A stretch of DNA of 64,000 bases. Origin: Acanthamoeba sp. SK_2022b. Lineage: Eukaryota; Discosea; Longamoebia; Acanthamoebidae. Both the position numbers and the translations under genes were made by a program. The DNA lies in assembly GCA_027943245.1 (NCBI GenBank), contig JANDJZ010000024.1, forward strand, positions 62,001 through 126,000. Direction: 5' to 3'. Of the stretch, positions 1 to 10,699 are shown in pieces (within the stretch, counting starts at the first letter, position 1; every line of letters starts with the position of its first letter). The notes below the pieces were generated by a model. The model saw only the letters and a list, made by a program, of their open reading frames with translations. It made no database searches and was not told where the DNA came from.

Positions 1-1154
1 ACGCGTGACTGCGGTGAGGCGCTGGAGGAGTGGCAGTGGTGGTTTGGTAGGCGGGGATTGGGGGGTGAATTGGGTGTCACGTGTAACCTGTTCGAGGACG
101 GACAAAATCTGCAAAAATTGGTCGAGCTGAAGCGAGGCAAAGTCGGCGATGGCCAACAGGGCCGAGACCTTGCGCTGCATCTCCGTCCACAGCGTCTTGC
201 GGAACCGCTCGAGGCCTGGATGGACCACGTCAGGCCCCAACCACGTGGCGCGTCGGCGCGAGGCGACGGGAGGCGCGCACCGCTGTGAACCTCGGCGAGG
301 TAGGCGCTGGTGTCGACATCGACCGGGTAGTGCTTGTGCCAGAGGCACATCCGGTGCATGGCAAAGAGGAGCAGAGTGAGGCGGTGCAGGAGATCGGTGA
401 GACACGTCGGCAAGCTGTCCTGCGACAGGGTCTTGCACAGCTCTCGGAAATTGGCGGCCTGCGCCTCCCCCGCCGTCGTTGCCGCCGTTGCCGCTCCGTC
501 TGTCACTGATGACCACCGAGACCCACGCACGCACACTGTGAGGGCGCTCTCCACGTGTACTTTGTGTCGCGCGTGCGCGTCGTGAACGTGTGTGCGGGGG
601 AGGGGTTGGGCGCGGACGCTTGGCTTTGTCGGCCTTGGCGGGGATGTAGGGCTGGAGGGCATCCAAGGACTCGGCGTGCAGCGCTGCAAGCCAGTGGCGC
701 TGAAGTCGCTCCAGCAGACGATCGGATTTGCCAATCAGACGATACGCCAGCACGGCCTGCAAAATACCACGTTTTCCCCATTGAGCTCTTCACAGGCACA
801 CAACCACACACACAACAACAACAACAACAACAACACAATAAATGGAGGACAAGAGAGGCCATGTACGGGCTTGTAGCGCGAGGCGTCGAATTGTCGGCAG
901 GAGTCGCCGAGCGCTGAGTCGAGCGACTTCTGTACGGAGGAGTAGGCGGCTTGAATGCGCCCGGCCAGTCCGCGGGAGGCCACGAACGCCGACATGCTGA
1001 TGGTCTTCTGTCGACACTCCAGGCACAGCTCGACCGCATGGGCAAAGTCTCCCGATTCGGCCGCCTGGCGTGCCCGGTCCTCCACATCCATGATGGACTG
1101 CATTGTAGTCAACTTGGCAATCACCTGTTGTTGTTGTTGTCGTCGTCGTCGTCG

Positions 1155-1192
<38 letters not shown>

Positions 1193-1940
1193 GAGACAAA
1201 AAAAGTGCGGTGAGTTGACGAATCCCGACAGTGGCGAGTTCGGTAGTGGGCGGAGTGGCAAAGAAGTGTGTGTGACCTGCTCGGTGATGCACGTCCGTCG
1301 GTAGTTGGAGAGGACGGAGAAGCAGGTCTTGCCCAGGGCATTCTTGCTGGCGGCCAGCTTGTGCCTGGCGGCCTTGCACAGAAACGCCGCCAGGTGCAGA
1401 TCGGAGCCCACCTGCTGCACCTGTGACATTCCCTGGACTGTCGAGACGAGAACGTGAGCACGAACTCGCGCGTCTGAGCGTGTGCGTGTGCGGAGTGTAC
1501 CGAAGGCGCTGTAGCTCTTGATGACACGGTCGGCAAGGGAAGCCTCGAGGAGCTCCCGCTGCCGTTCCCTGCGCTTGATCTCCTTGGTGAGCCACTGCTC
1601 GTCGAAGTTGGGCGATAGCTGGCTGAAGAGCTCCTCCACTGGATCAAAGTCCGGCGTGTAGTAACGTGCATCGACAGACTTGACAAGCTCTTCATCCGTC
1701 TCGCGCTCTTCCTCTTCGTTCTCGGGCCCCTGTCAATCAAAGTTGGTAATTCGATTATGCACCAAACTAAGAGGCTTTCCGAGGCGATCACTATTCACAT
1801 CCAAAGAGCTGCCGACGTGGCGGCAGTGACACTGTTTTTTTCATTAATCGGCAAATGATTACCTCATTTTGAACGGTTTCCTCTTCCGGCTCCTTCTTCT
1901 CCTTGGGCGCCCCCTTCTTGAAAAGCTGCAAGAAATCCAT
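1..1940 (-). CDS. VPS50: Syndetin / VPS50 (CCDC132) homologue, N-terminal part, cut by window edge
   Basis: Subunit of the EARP tethering complex, which returns endosomal cargo to the plasma membrane or recycling endosomes. The first exon reads MDFLQLFKKGAPKEKKEPEE (ATG at 1938-1940), then a canonical intron leads to an exon from about 1730 with FSQLSPNFDEQWLTKEIKRR. Further exons give VQGMSQVQQVGSDLHLAAFL, then IMDVEDRARQAAESGDFAHA followed by VELCLECRQK, then AYRLIGKSDRLLERLQ, then FRELCKTLSQDSLPTCLTDL and finally GLERFRKTLWTEMQRKVSAL. The order and the LCLEC block match the family's helical N-terminal domain. One intron carries a (CAA)n tract that itself supplies the acceptor AG. The short acidic/basic leader is compact compared with animals. 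The C-terminal half lies beyond the window. Identification is by recalled family pattern, not by alignment. Confidence 0.85.
1125..1192. repeat. (TTG)n/(TCG)n trinucleotide array in VPS50 intron
   Basis: In sense orientation (CAA)n and (GAC)n lead straight into CAACAACAG, the acceptor of the intron, followed by the exon beginning GTGATTGCC. A shorter (CAA)n-like array lies at about 812-836 in another intron. Confidence 0.9.
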
Positions 1941-2199
1941 CACGGGTGCTCGCCCTCCCCTCGCTGTTCTGCAATAAGTATTTTTTGTATTCAAAAATCA
2001 CTTTTAAATAGGGACCACTTTGGCGGGCAAAGCAGTCTGAGCCGACGCTACTGCGGCCACCCTGGCAAATTCAATTGCTAGATCGGCCCGCCTATCTTGA
2101 AAAAGGCTTCGGCGTATTGCACACGAAGCATCCGTTTTAGGCTTGCCCGCTGCTCGCTCCTCCTCGTCTTCTTTCTCTGCTCGTGATAAAGTGCGGCAC
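1941..2199. promoter_or_regulatory. Divergent intergenic region between VPS50 and SH3-PH gene
   Basis: 259 bases separate the two outward-pointing ATGs, so this stretch must hold both 5' leaders and promoters. It contains AT-rich runs around 1978-2010 such as TTTTTTGTATTCAAAAATC. No further motif can be assigned. Confidence 0.4.
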
Positions 2200-3441
2200 A
2201 TGGCGAGCGTGTTTCTCATGATGGAGGCCGCGGGCCGAAAGCAAGGGGAGGTCTACCTCGCCGTGGCGCTGCAGGACCACTACAGCCGCCAAAAGGGGTT
2301 CCTCGAGTTTAAAAAGGGCCAAGTCCTTGCTGGTGCCCCCTCCTCCCTTTCCTTCTCCCCTCCTTCCTTCTGCTTGCAGGGGAGCAGATTTGTGCGGGGG
2401 GGGGGAGTGGGCATGACTTCATTTTCGTCATACACTTTGTTACAGTGGTGGACGAGAAACAGGAAGAGGGGCTGCTGAAGGGCCAGACCTCCCTCACCCA
2501 GTTCGGCTGGTTCCCCAAGTGCGTAAACCTTTGAGCAGTCAGAAAACAACTAGTCGAGTTAAGCTTTTATTCTTTTGTTCTTGATTGATGCTCAGCGCCG
2601 TGTAACTCTGTCGAATTAATTCAAACAATTAGAGAATTAATATTAATTCCCAATATTTATCGAATAAGGAGGCGAAGTGTTGTGACCGTCGGTCGGTGCT
2701 AACGAAGAACCTGCACGTGCATTTGTGCAGCTTTTTTGTGCGGCGAGCAGAAGACGAGGACCTGTTCGTGGGGTGGATCAAGAAGCGGGGTGCCATTCGC
2801 AAGGTAGACCTTGCTCTTCCTGAGCTGCCGCTGCTCTCAGGCGCATTCGGCGGTAGCTTGGCTGACGTCACTCCGGTCCCCTCCCTTTTTTGTTGCCGCA
2901 TCACTTGCGTTTGGTTGCGCGCGAACACACAGAGCTGGAAGGTGCGATGGTTTCAGCTCAACCCGTCGAAGAAGACATTGAGCTATCACGAGGCGCCCGG
3001 CACAGCTGCACTGCACGTGATCGACCTGCACCTGGCCACGGAGGTGACCCAGATCGGCGTGGGTTCGTGTGCCCTCGGGCCTGGGTGATGGCTGGAGCTA
3101 GTCTGACCCGCGGCTTCGACGGCTTTCGTCGATGGCCCCATTGACCGCGCAGAGGACATTCCGTCGGGAGAGAAGGAGTACAAGGGCAAGCCGCTCTTCA
3201 AGCTCGTGACGCCGGAGCGCGTGTGGTACATGTGCGCCGACAGCGAAGAGCAGCGAGTGCGTTCCCCCACCCCGCGCATTCATCGCCCAGCGCCAACTTT
3301 TCATTGCTCACCAACGCTTGCTGGGCATCGGCCGGCGCGAAGGTGGAGTGGTTGGAGGCCCTGCAGGCGGTGATCCAGGGCATGTACTCGTCCTCCACGT
3401 CGCGGCCTGTGCGCAACGTACGTCCGGACATGATGGGATAA
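2200..3441 (+). CDS. SH3 domain plus PH domain adaptor protein
   Basis: Predicted cytoplasmic signalling or membrane adaptor. The ATG at 2200 opens MASVFLMMEAAGRKQGEVYL. The first two exons form an SH3 fold: VALQDHYSRQKGFLEFKKGQ, VLAVVDEKQEEGLLKGQ, then the typical closing GWFP-NFFV after the splice 2518/2731. A PH domain follows: DLFVGWIKKRGAIRK, then SWKVRWFQLNPSKKTLSYHE, a beta-rich core with PLFKLVTPERVWYMCADSEE, and the C-terminal helix VEWLEALQAVIQGM carrying the PH signature Trp. The stop is at 3441 after RPDMMG. Best exon ends are 2332, 2446-2518, 2731-2803 and 2933-3062, all canonical GT-AG; the intron after 3062 fits best with an acceptor near 3153. It lies head to head with VPS50. 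Binding partners are unknown. Confidence 0.75.
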
Positions 3442-3742
3442 ACAAAGAAAAAAAACCAAACGATGAGAGAGCCATCCCCATCCACAGACACACGACCCTC
3501 CTCCCTGTTGTAAACCATTAACCCACCCCCACCAACACCGAACAACATTTGTTTTCTCCTTCACTGGCTCACCACACCACGCTGACCCCACTCTGTCTAT
3601 CCCGTCTCTGTCCGCGGATGTGTGACTCCGCGCTGGGCTGTGGCGAAGTTTTCGCTGGAATTTTCATTGGAATGCAAAGCTCAACAACTAAAGCAAGGTG
3701 ATAGAATAGAAAGATCTTCGCGCTGAACATTCACTTTGAATC
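3442..3742. other. Intergenic, 3' flank of SH3-PH gene and promoter of CBS gene
   Basis: No gene is visible. It holds the C- and A-rich trailer of the upstream gene (AAAGAAAAAAAACC around 3445) and the leader of the CBS gene. Confidence 0.4.
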
Positions 3743-5663
3743 ATGGAAGGAGACAATCAAAAGTTGCAGGAGTTCCTGCAGTCAACGCATATTCGCGAGC
3801 TCTTGCCCGCGCGCCAGATTGTTAGCGCCAAAGACACAGCTACGGTCGCCGAGGCCCTAGAGGTCCGCCACGCAGCTTTTTACCACATTTTTTTTCTTCA
3901 ATAAAAAAATCAATTCAAAATATAATTTATATAAAATAACAATTATACACTTTGCGAGTGAATGAGTTCAATATAATATTTAATTTAACTTTCATTGTTC
4001 CGGGAGCAGCTGTTGACGAAGCACAACGTCCTGTCCATGCCAGGTGCGGCACCCTCCTCCTCTCACTCACTGTGAGCGCTCACAGTGCGGTGTGTACCTG
4101 TGTCGCGTCTGTCTGGCGCTTGCGCTCACCCTTGTTTCCACGCGCTTTGTCTACGTGCAGTGTGGGACAGCACCAAGAAGCAGTACAGCGGGATGGTCGA
4201 CATGGAGGACATCGTGTCGCTCTTCCTGTCGACCCTCAACGCCGAGTCCTCCCCTCAGGAGGCCGAGTGGAAGTTTGCGCACGTTCCCATCGCCAGCGCC
4301 ATCAGTGCGTGCCTCCCTCCGATTGCCCTCCCCACTCCGAGTGCCTGTGGAGCCCCCCCCCCCCAAAGACTTACTTGGAAGCGTCGCGTCGTGTTGTGTT
4401 TGCGTTGGGGAGTAGACTTCTCGCACAGCGACGTGTTCCTGCCGATGGAGGGCGAGACCAGCGTGTGGCACCTGCTCGAGGTGTTCACGAGGGGCATCCA
4501 CCGCATCGCCGTGCTGGACCAGAGCGGTATACCGCCCACCTCTCTCCCCTCCCTCCCCTCTCCTCCCCCTCCCAGCAGTCGTTTGACCAGGCGATGATCG
4601 CACATCCTTAGGCAAGGTGGTAAACATCGTGAGCCAGTCGTCCGTCGTCAAGTTCTTGAACAAGCACATCGCGGTATGTCGTCGCGATACGCGTCGTGAC
4701 GTCCGCTTCGTCTTGCCTCACCTCAGTCGTTTCTTTTTATTATTAAATCTATTTAAATTTATTTATTTTTATTATAAATTATAACAATTTGATATTATAA
4801 AAACTTGCAGGCGTTGGGCGCGTCGGGCCAAAAGACCCTTAGCCAGATCAATGTGATCGAGGAGCCGCCGCTCACAGTGAGCAAGGACACGAAGGCGCTC
4901 GCCGCGCTTTCTACGCTGCATTCCGCACAGGTGAGCACCTGTGTCCCTCCGCTGTAGCTGCGCACTGGCTTTGGGCGCTGGACTGGACCGGGGAGGGCTG
5001 AGACCTCGTTGTGCCGTGTGCTCAGGTCGCCGACGCTCTGGCGCTGGTGGACGGCGAGGGCAAGTTTTGTGGCGCCCTGAGCAACAGCGACCTGCGGGTA
5101 CCGCCTCTCTATCTCTCTCTCTCTCTCGTGTCACCACGAGACCGAGGCCTCACCCGATGCGCGCACACGCAGGGCTTGGGTTATGAGCTGTTTGCCCGTT
5201 TGCAGCTTCCGGTGAGCCAGTTCGTGGTGATGCAGAGCCAACGGCTGGTGCGCACGCGTGCAGGCTCGTGAGAGTTACTTGGGTTGTGAAGGCTATTGGC
5301 TCGTTCTCACCCCACCCCCTCCCCACGTTGTCGCAGCCTCTCGCAAAGTACTGTTGCACGGTTGACACCACGCTGGCGGCAGCCATCAAGCGCATGGCCA
5401 AGCACGGCCTGCACAGGCTATGGATCGTTAGTAAGTTTGTCTCTTCCTTCTCCTCTCCTTTCACGGCCACCGCTCCTCTCTCTCTCTCTCCACACACACG
5501 CACGCACGAACTTACCGACACGACTGTCGCAGACGAGGAGCAGAAGCCGGTGGGCGTTGTGGCCCTGCTGGACATCATGAAGGCCCTCATGCTGGTTTCC
5601 CACCGTTCCTTCCACGACTGGCAGAAGCAGGTCGGCGCCCATCCACCACCCCCCGCCCAGTGA
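3743..5663 (+). CDS. Four-CBS-domain protein, AMPK-gamma/Snf4-like
   Basis: CBS pairs (Bateman modules) bind adenine nucleotides; four in a row is the layout of the AMPK/Snf1 gamma subunit, a cytosolic and nuclear energy sensor. The start MEGDNQKLQEFLQSTHIREL at 3743 is followed by about ten exons. CBS1 includes LLTKHNVLSMPVWD then KKQYSGMVDMEDIVSLFL. CBS2 includes VWHLLEVFTRGIHRIAVLDQ and GKVVNIVSQSSVVKFLNK. CBS3 includes VADALALVDGEGKFCGALSN. CBS4 includes AAAIKRMAKHGLHRLWIVN and KPVGVVALLDIMKALML. The stop is at 5663 after a proline-rich tail. The first CBS (PVWDS-KKQYSGM) closely follows the AMPK-gamma pattern, but the length and termini differ, so orthology is unproved. An LKB1 homologue, the upstream kinase of AMPK, lies elsewhere in the window (47.3 kb) without obvious linkage. 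Confidence 0.75.
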
Positions 5664-5979
5664 GATACACTGGACCCCTGCTTCACTGTACCCCCCCCCC
5701 GCGCTTTCCACGCGTGTACCTGTGGACTACAACCGAAAATCTCCTCCTTTTGCGCACGGGCATTCGGATCGTGGGAAGGGAGGGAAAGAGAAGGCGACCA
5801 TCATCTGGGATGTACAGTGGTGCGCTTTATGTGTGGGTTGACCCCTTCCTCTTGTGGCCGTGCCGTGCTCACACGCTCCCCCCTCCAATCCAACTAAGGA
5901 GGGTTGGGGTAGACTGAAGAGGCACCGGGCTGTCGGTCGGTCGATTGATTGGTTGGCTGGTTGGGGGATGGGGGATGGG
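5664..5979. other. Convergent 3' region
   Basis: The CBS gene and the minus-strand gene at 5980 end towards each other. There is a poly-C run near 5690-5700 and TTGATTGATTGG repeats near 5943. No gene is seen. Confidence 0.35.
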
Positions 5980-6382
5980 CTAGAAGGCGGAGCCGACAGG
6001 TGCCTGCGGCGAGTGGAACGATGTGAGAAGGTGCGCCATCTCGTTCCGTTCGACTTCGCCCCACCTCTCGTGCTTGTCGAACATGCTCGCGCGCAGCATG
6101 GCCTCCACGTCGTCTCGGCCCTGTGCAAAACGCGCCCACCTCGGTCAATTAAGAGATCGAACGTGAACAGCGCACATACGCTCGGGCGAACGTGTTCGGA
6201 CGAACAAAGGTGGCGCGCGCGTGTGTACCTTGCCGTACGACATCCAGTCGGTGATCTGTTTCCGCACGAGGCTGGCGATCGTCGTCTCCTCGCCGAGCGT
6301 CAAAGGCACGTAGGCGGGGTGGGGCAGCACGTCGACTAGCGCCTCCTCCACCACATCCCACAGCATCTCCTCCTCGTTCTGC

Positions 6383-6451
<69 letters not shown>

Positions 6452-8770
6452 TTTTGTATGCGCTGTGGGTGAGTCGCGCACACACAGCGCCCATGCACGC
6501 CCACGATGGCCGATGCCGGGATGACGGGTAGACGAACCGCGAGCGACGGCAGTCCCTGTCCCACGGCGGCACACACGCGAAGCCTCCACTCTTCGATGAC
6601 AGGCTCCCGCGCCTCCCTCTCCAGCTCGTGCTCGGCACTCGCGCTACGGCCCGGGTCGTCGTCGGCATTGTCGTCGACGTCGTCGCCGGGCTCCTGCTGT
6701 CTGTCGAGGTCGTCCTCGAACAGCCGCGGGAGCTCCTTCCGCTCCGCGAGCCCGCCCTGCCCACGCGCCAGAGCGCCGTCCTCGTCGTCCGAGTCCGAGT
6801 CGGACGCTTCGTCCTCGGTGTAGTGGCTCATCATCAGCTCGCTGAGCTCCTCAACCCTCTGCTCCTCGATGCTCTTCCTCTTGACGGCCTCCTCGCCGCC
6901 GACGCCGTCGCATCGAGCCCCGCCCTGCTTCGCCGCAGGCCGCGGGTCGTCCGGCTCGCCGGTCAGGGCGAGCCCGGCGGAGGGCAGGATCGACTCGTAG
7001 CGCTTGCTCTTCCGCTCCTTGCTCGCGTGGCCCGCCGATGTGGGCCGGCGCTGCAACGAGGCGGTGCTCCGTTCGCCGAGTCGGGGCTTGGAGCCTGCGG
7101 TCGCCCGCGGCGCGGCCGCGTCCCTCTTGGCGGAGCGCGTCGTCTCACGGGGCGAGACCGGCGCGGGCAGATGCGGCGAGGCGGGGCTCCGCCCGCGCTC
7201 GATGGAGGCGGTGATCTTCATGCGCATGCGCTCCCGCTCTCGCTCCTCGCGCGCCCGCCGCCTCTTCTCCAGTCGTTCGTCGAGCAGCGCCGGCGCCTGG
7301 CCGGCGGTCGAGGCGGGCCTTTGCCTGGCGGCGGGGCGCTTCTCCGAACTGGCGGCGGACTGAGTCCCTGCGGCGGTGAGGACAGCAACGGCGGTCGCCG
7401 AGGGCAGGATGCTCCGCTTGCGTCTACGCTCGATGATGGCGTCCACCTTTTCGGCCTCGTTGTTGTTCCCCGTGACGGCAGCCACTCGCATCCTCGCTGC
7501 ATTGGGGGGGGGGGGTGTAAGCACCGGATGAGGGAGGATTGGGGGGAGATAAAGGGGAGAGCGTGGTGTAGTACTGGCGATAGTGGGCTGCGCGAATCGT
7601 GCAACAGCAATGCTGACCCGTCGCTTCTTGGTTGGCTTGGCGGAGGAGACCAGAGTATCACCCGCCAGGGGCGATGTGTTTGCGGAGGCAGAGGCGGAGG
7701 GCGGGAGGAGGCCGCCCTCTATGCTGACTTCGGTGGATACGGGCGCCGAGGCAGCCGTCTGCTCGATGGGGAGCTCGGCGGTCGCCGCCACGAGGGCGGC
7801 CAGCGAGGCGCTCGTGGAGGGGAGCATGCTGCGTCGGCGGCCCACGGCCTTCTTCGCACTGGCGGCGTGTTCCTGTTGAACGGGCTCGGGCTTGGCCCGC
7901 ATGCCCGCCCTGGCGATCTCCAACGGCGCCAGAGTGCGCCGGCTGGCCTTGGCTTTGGCCGCGTGTGTCGATGAGGCCACTGCTTCACGCGATACGGCTG
8001 AGATGGCTGTGGTAAGCCCAGCAAACCTTGGGGGGGGGGGGTTAGAGCCAGAAGAGGTACCCGCTTCGCTGGCCCCTCTCGAGTGCTGTTTGCCACCGCT
8101 GCTGTCGCTCGCTGTCCTGCTCGTCGCCTGTTGCGCAAATGGCGTGTTGGAAGAGGTGCGGGACAGACAGATTGGCTTTGAGAGGGCATACACTGACGGT
8201 GGGGCGCGGGGTGGGTAGATGTTGGTAGGGCTTGGTCACGGTTCCAGGGGTGGCAGGATGGAGAGTATTGAGGTTGCTCAAGGCCGTGCCTACCTTCCGC
8301 AAGGTGTGGCCCGCCGCAGTCTTGGCCGACCGTTGTTGGTCGATGGGCGGCTTGCCATTCTCCTTCTCGTTCATCGTGATCTGGAGTGGGGGTATCTTGC
8401 TCCGGGTCATCCTCTCCTTCGGAGGCACCGCTGTCTCATCCTTATCTCCCGCCAGCGAGTTAATCTCTTTACCACCAATGGTCTTTTTCCTCACGCTCTT
8501 CTGCTTCTGTGCAGCCGACGTAGATGGGGGTCGATTGTGGGCCACATTTTTCTTTCGGGTGAATTCTTCTAGCGCACGTAGCGCTTGTGTTCGTCGCTCC
8601 TGAGCAGCACGGGCGGCCTCCTCTTTCTGCTTGTGTTCTTCCTCTGCTTGTTTATTTCGCGCCTCAGAGCGCGACTTCATGAAGCGATGTAGGCTCTCTG
8701 ACGCAGCCGATGCAGTCGCTGCATGTGAAGAGTTCTTCCGTACTCTCGACGCGCCCTCCCCTCTATTCAT
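5980..8770 (-). CDS. Large low-complexity charged protein with repeated ILPSA motifs; function unknown
   Basis: Not recognised. The chosen ATG is at 8768-8770 (MNRGEGASRVRKNSSHAATA); in-frame codons run further upstream without another ATG, so a 5' exon is possible. The N-terminal part is basic with a coiled-coil-like stretch rich in Glu, Ala and Arg (KQAEEEHKQKEEAARAAQER). The central exon (about 8.0-6.5 kb) is Ala/Pro/Ser/Arg-rich and carries three related motifs, RRRSMLPSTSASLAAL, RRKRSILPSATAVAVL and KRYESILPSAGLAL. An acidic segment follows (HYTEDEASDSDSDDED). Two C-terminal exons are of normal composition: EEMLWDVVEEALVDVLPHPA, VRKQITDWMSYGK, then GRDDVEAMLRASMFDKHERW and GEVERNEMAHLL, ending GSAF-stop at 5980. 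The conserved-looking helical C terminus with disordered body suggests a cytoskeletal or centrosomal scaffold, but that is inference. An intron carries (CA)n at 6383-6448. Confidence 0.6.
6383..6448. repeat. (CA)n microsatellite in intron
   Basis: About 33 CA units. In the sense of the minus-strand host gene this is (GT)n running into the acceptor TTGCAG just before the exon encoding NEEEMLWD. Confidence 0.95.
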
Positions 8771-8973
8771 CCCCGGCTGTACTGCTCTTCGAATGTCCTC
8801 GATCCTGCCTTTGCCTTGATGTCTGGATCTCAGATTCGCCTCAGAATGTGCGCACGAGGAGACGTTGCGTTTTGCGCGGAAGCAAAATGGCGCCAAAGGA
8901 CACGATGCATTTTTATTTTATTTTTTATTGTTTAAATAAAATAAAAACAATTTTTGATTTTTGATTTATGGGG

Positions 8974-9444
8974 TCAGTAACCCTCCGTCATGTCGCCGCC
9001 GCCATCATCGTCATCATCGTCGTCCTCCTCGCCGTCCTCATCGTCGTCTTCCTCCACAGCGTCGCCCTCCTCGCCCTCGGGGAGTTGCGGGAGCGCGGCG
9101 AGGGCGGTGTTGATTCGCTCCTGCAGTTCGTTCAGCTCCGGGTGGTCGGCGTTCACCAGCTCCTCCTCGATGAGCTCCTTGGCCTGCGTGATCGCCTCGA
9201 CGGCCTGCTCGAGGTCGGTCGGGACGAAGGCGAGGTGCAGCAGATACCACACCTCGGCGACGGCGTCGTGCTCCTCCACCAGCACCTCCAGGATTTGTCG
9301 CGCCGTGTCGTGCTGGCCCAGCTCGAGGAAGAGCTTGGCTGTGTTCGTTCGGAACTCGTATTCTGGCTTCGCCTCGTCCTCCTCTGCAACAGCGAGCGAG
9401 TGGGGAGGTTGGTGAGCATGAACGATCAACACTGCGCCAGCGCT

Positions 9445-9503
<59 letters not shown>

Positions 9504-10638
9504 ACCTACCACCACCACCACCACCACCACAACACCCACACACACACGCTGTGCAGAGCAGAGAGCTTGGGGTCAGCGCTGTACCGATGTGTGCCCACAG
9601 CTTGTGGCCGTGGGTGAGCGACTTGAGGGCGTCGTCCTTTCGGTTCTGGCTTATCCGAAGGCTCGCCATGGTCTGGTGCACCTCGGGATTCTCGGGGTCG
9701 TACTTGAGTGCCTCGTTTACGAATCGTTCGCACTCGCTCTCTGCATTCTCCTCGAAGCTGCACGCGCACATGTGAAGCCACATGAGCAATGAAGAACTAG
9801 CGAATGAATTCAAGTGGGAAAGAAGGAGGAGCCGCAGGTGAGGATTGGGCCGATCGTCTTACCAGGCATCGGTCAGGTAGATCTCGGCCGCCGCACAATA
9901 GGCGCTTGCAATCTGTACGTTGAGTTCCAACACCTTCTCTGACGTCTCACCCTCCTGCGCATGGCGTCAGTAACAACGAACAGTAAAAATGAATGGAAGG
10001 AGAGCAGCCACAGGGAGGAACGGAGGTCGGCCGGTGGTACCTCAGCGAAGAGAGCAGCGCGCTTCTTGACCAGGAGTTCGATGCCCTTGCTGAAGTGGCC
10101 CAAGGCGTCGAGACCCTCGGAGAGCTGTGCGAGGTTAAGGTAGGGCGTGCCGTCGCCCTCGGGCGCCAGTTCTATGCATCGCATGAGGGCCTTGTAGGCC
10201 TCATCCGGCTCACCGACCTGCATAAGCACCTCGGCATATCCGCCCAATGCCTTGCAGAGGAAACGATTTGATTTAATCTTCACAAGAAGTGGCGAAATCG
10301 TGCACAGCGCGACCGAAATTGAAGAATGAAAAGCCTAGAAATGGAGCGGAATGAGCTTGAAAGCTTACCTGTGTGTTGTTGGGCTCTTGGCTGAGGGCCT
10401 TTTCATAAAATCGCTGGGCCAGCTCGTAGTTGTATTCTTCAACAAGCTCCTCGGCCTTCTTAATGAGGGCCTGTGCCGGGTAAGCTGATCCCTCATGCTT
10501 CTCTTTTACAACCCCGCGCCTTGCCTTCCCCTTCTTTCCCGCACCGGCGCCTCGACCTTCCATCTTTTGTGTGATGCGCGATTGCGATTTGGCCGGCTTT
10601 GGTTCTTCCTTTCTTCTCTGTCCCTTTTTCTTTTTCAT
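8974..10638 (-). CDS. TPR protein, probable Rpl4 assembly chaperone (Acl4-like)
   Basis: Yeast Acl4 is a TPR chaperone that captures nascent ribosomal protein uL4 (Rpl4) for 60S assembly. The ATG at 10636-10638 opens a lysine-rich nucleolar-type leader, MKKKKGQRRKEEPKPAKSQS. TPR helices follow: ALIKKAEELVEEYNYELAQR with FYEKALSQEPNNTQ, then ALGGYAEVLMQVGEPDEAYK, then PYLNLAQLSEGLDALGHFSK, then ERFVNEALKYDPENPEVHQT, then LFLELGQHDTARQILEVLVE. The protein ends in a strongly acidic tail (EEDDDEDGEEDDDDDDD-GGG-DMTEGY). TPR solenoid plus basic N terminus plus acidic C terminus is the Acl4 architecture. The start lies only 61 bases from the divergent LINES gene. A generic TPR protein cannot be excluded. 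Confidence 0.7.
9446..9501. repeat. (CA)n tract in Acl4-like gene intron, followed by (CCA)n
   Basis: A dinucleotide array followed by CCACCACCA at about 9509-9529 lies within one intron. The array is (GT)n in the sense strand of the gene and, unlike others in the window, sits some 50 bases from the acceptor. Confidence 0.9.
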
Positions 10639-10699
10639 TTGTAAAACGAATTTAAAAATGAATTTATCCCATGTCTTATTTTATTAAAAGAGAACCGTC
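10639..10699. promoter_or_regulatory. 61-bp divergent promoter between Acl4-like and LINES genes
   Basis: Only 61 bases separate the two start codons. They are AT-rich (TTTAAAAATGAATTTATCCC, TTATTTTATTAAAAG), so the transcription start sites of both genes must lie here or overlap the opposite gene. Confidence 0.45.

Noticed and set aside
6628..7974. 448-codon open frame on the plus strand
   Set aside because: Antisense shadow of the long GC-rich exon of the minus-strand charged protein; no domain and no plausible splice partners.
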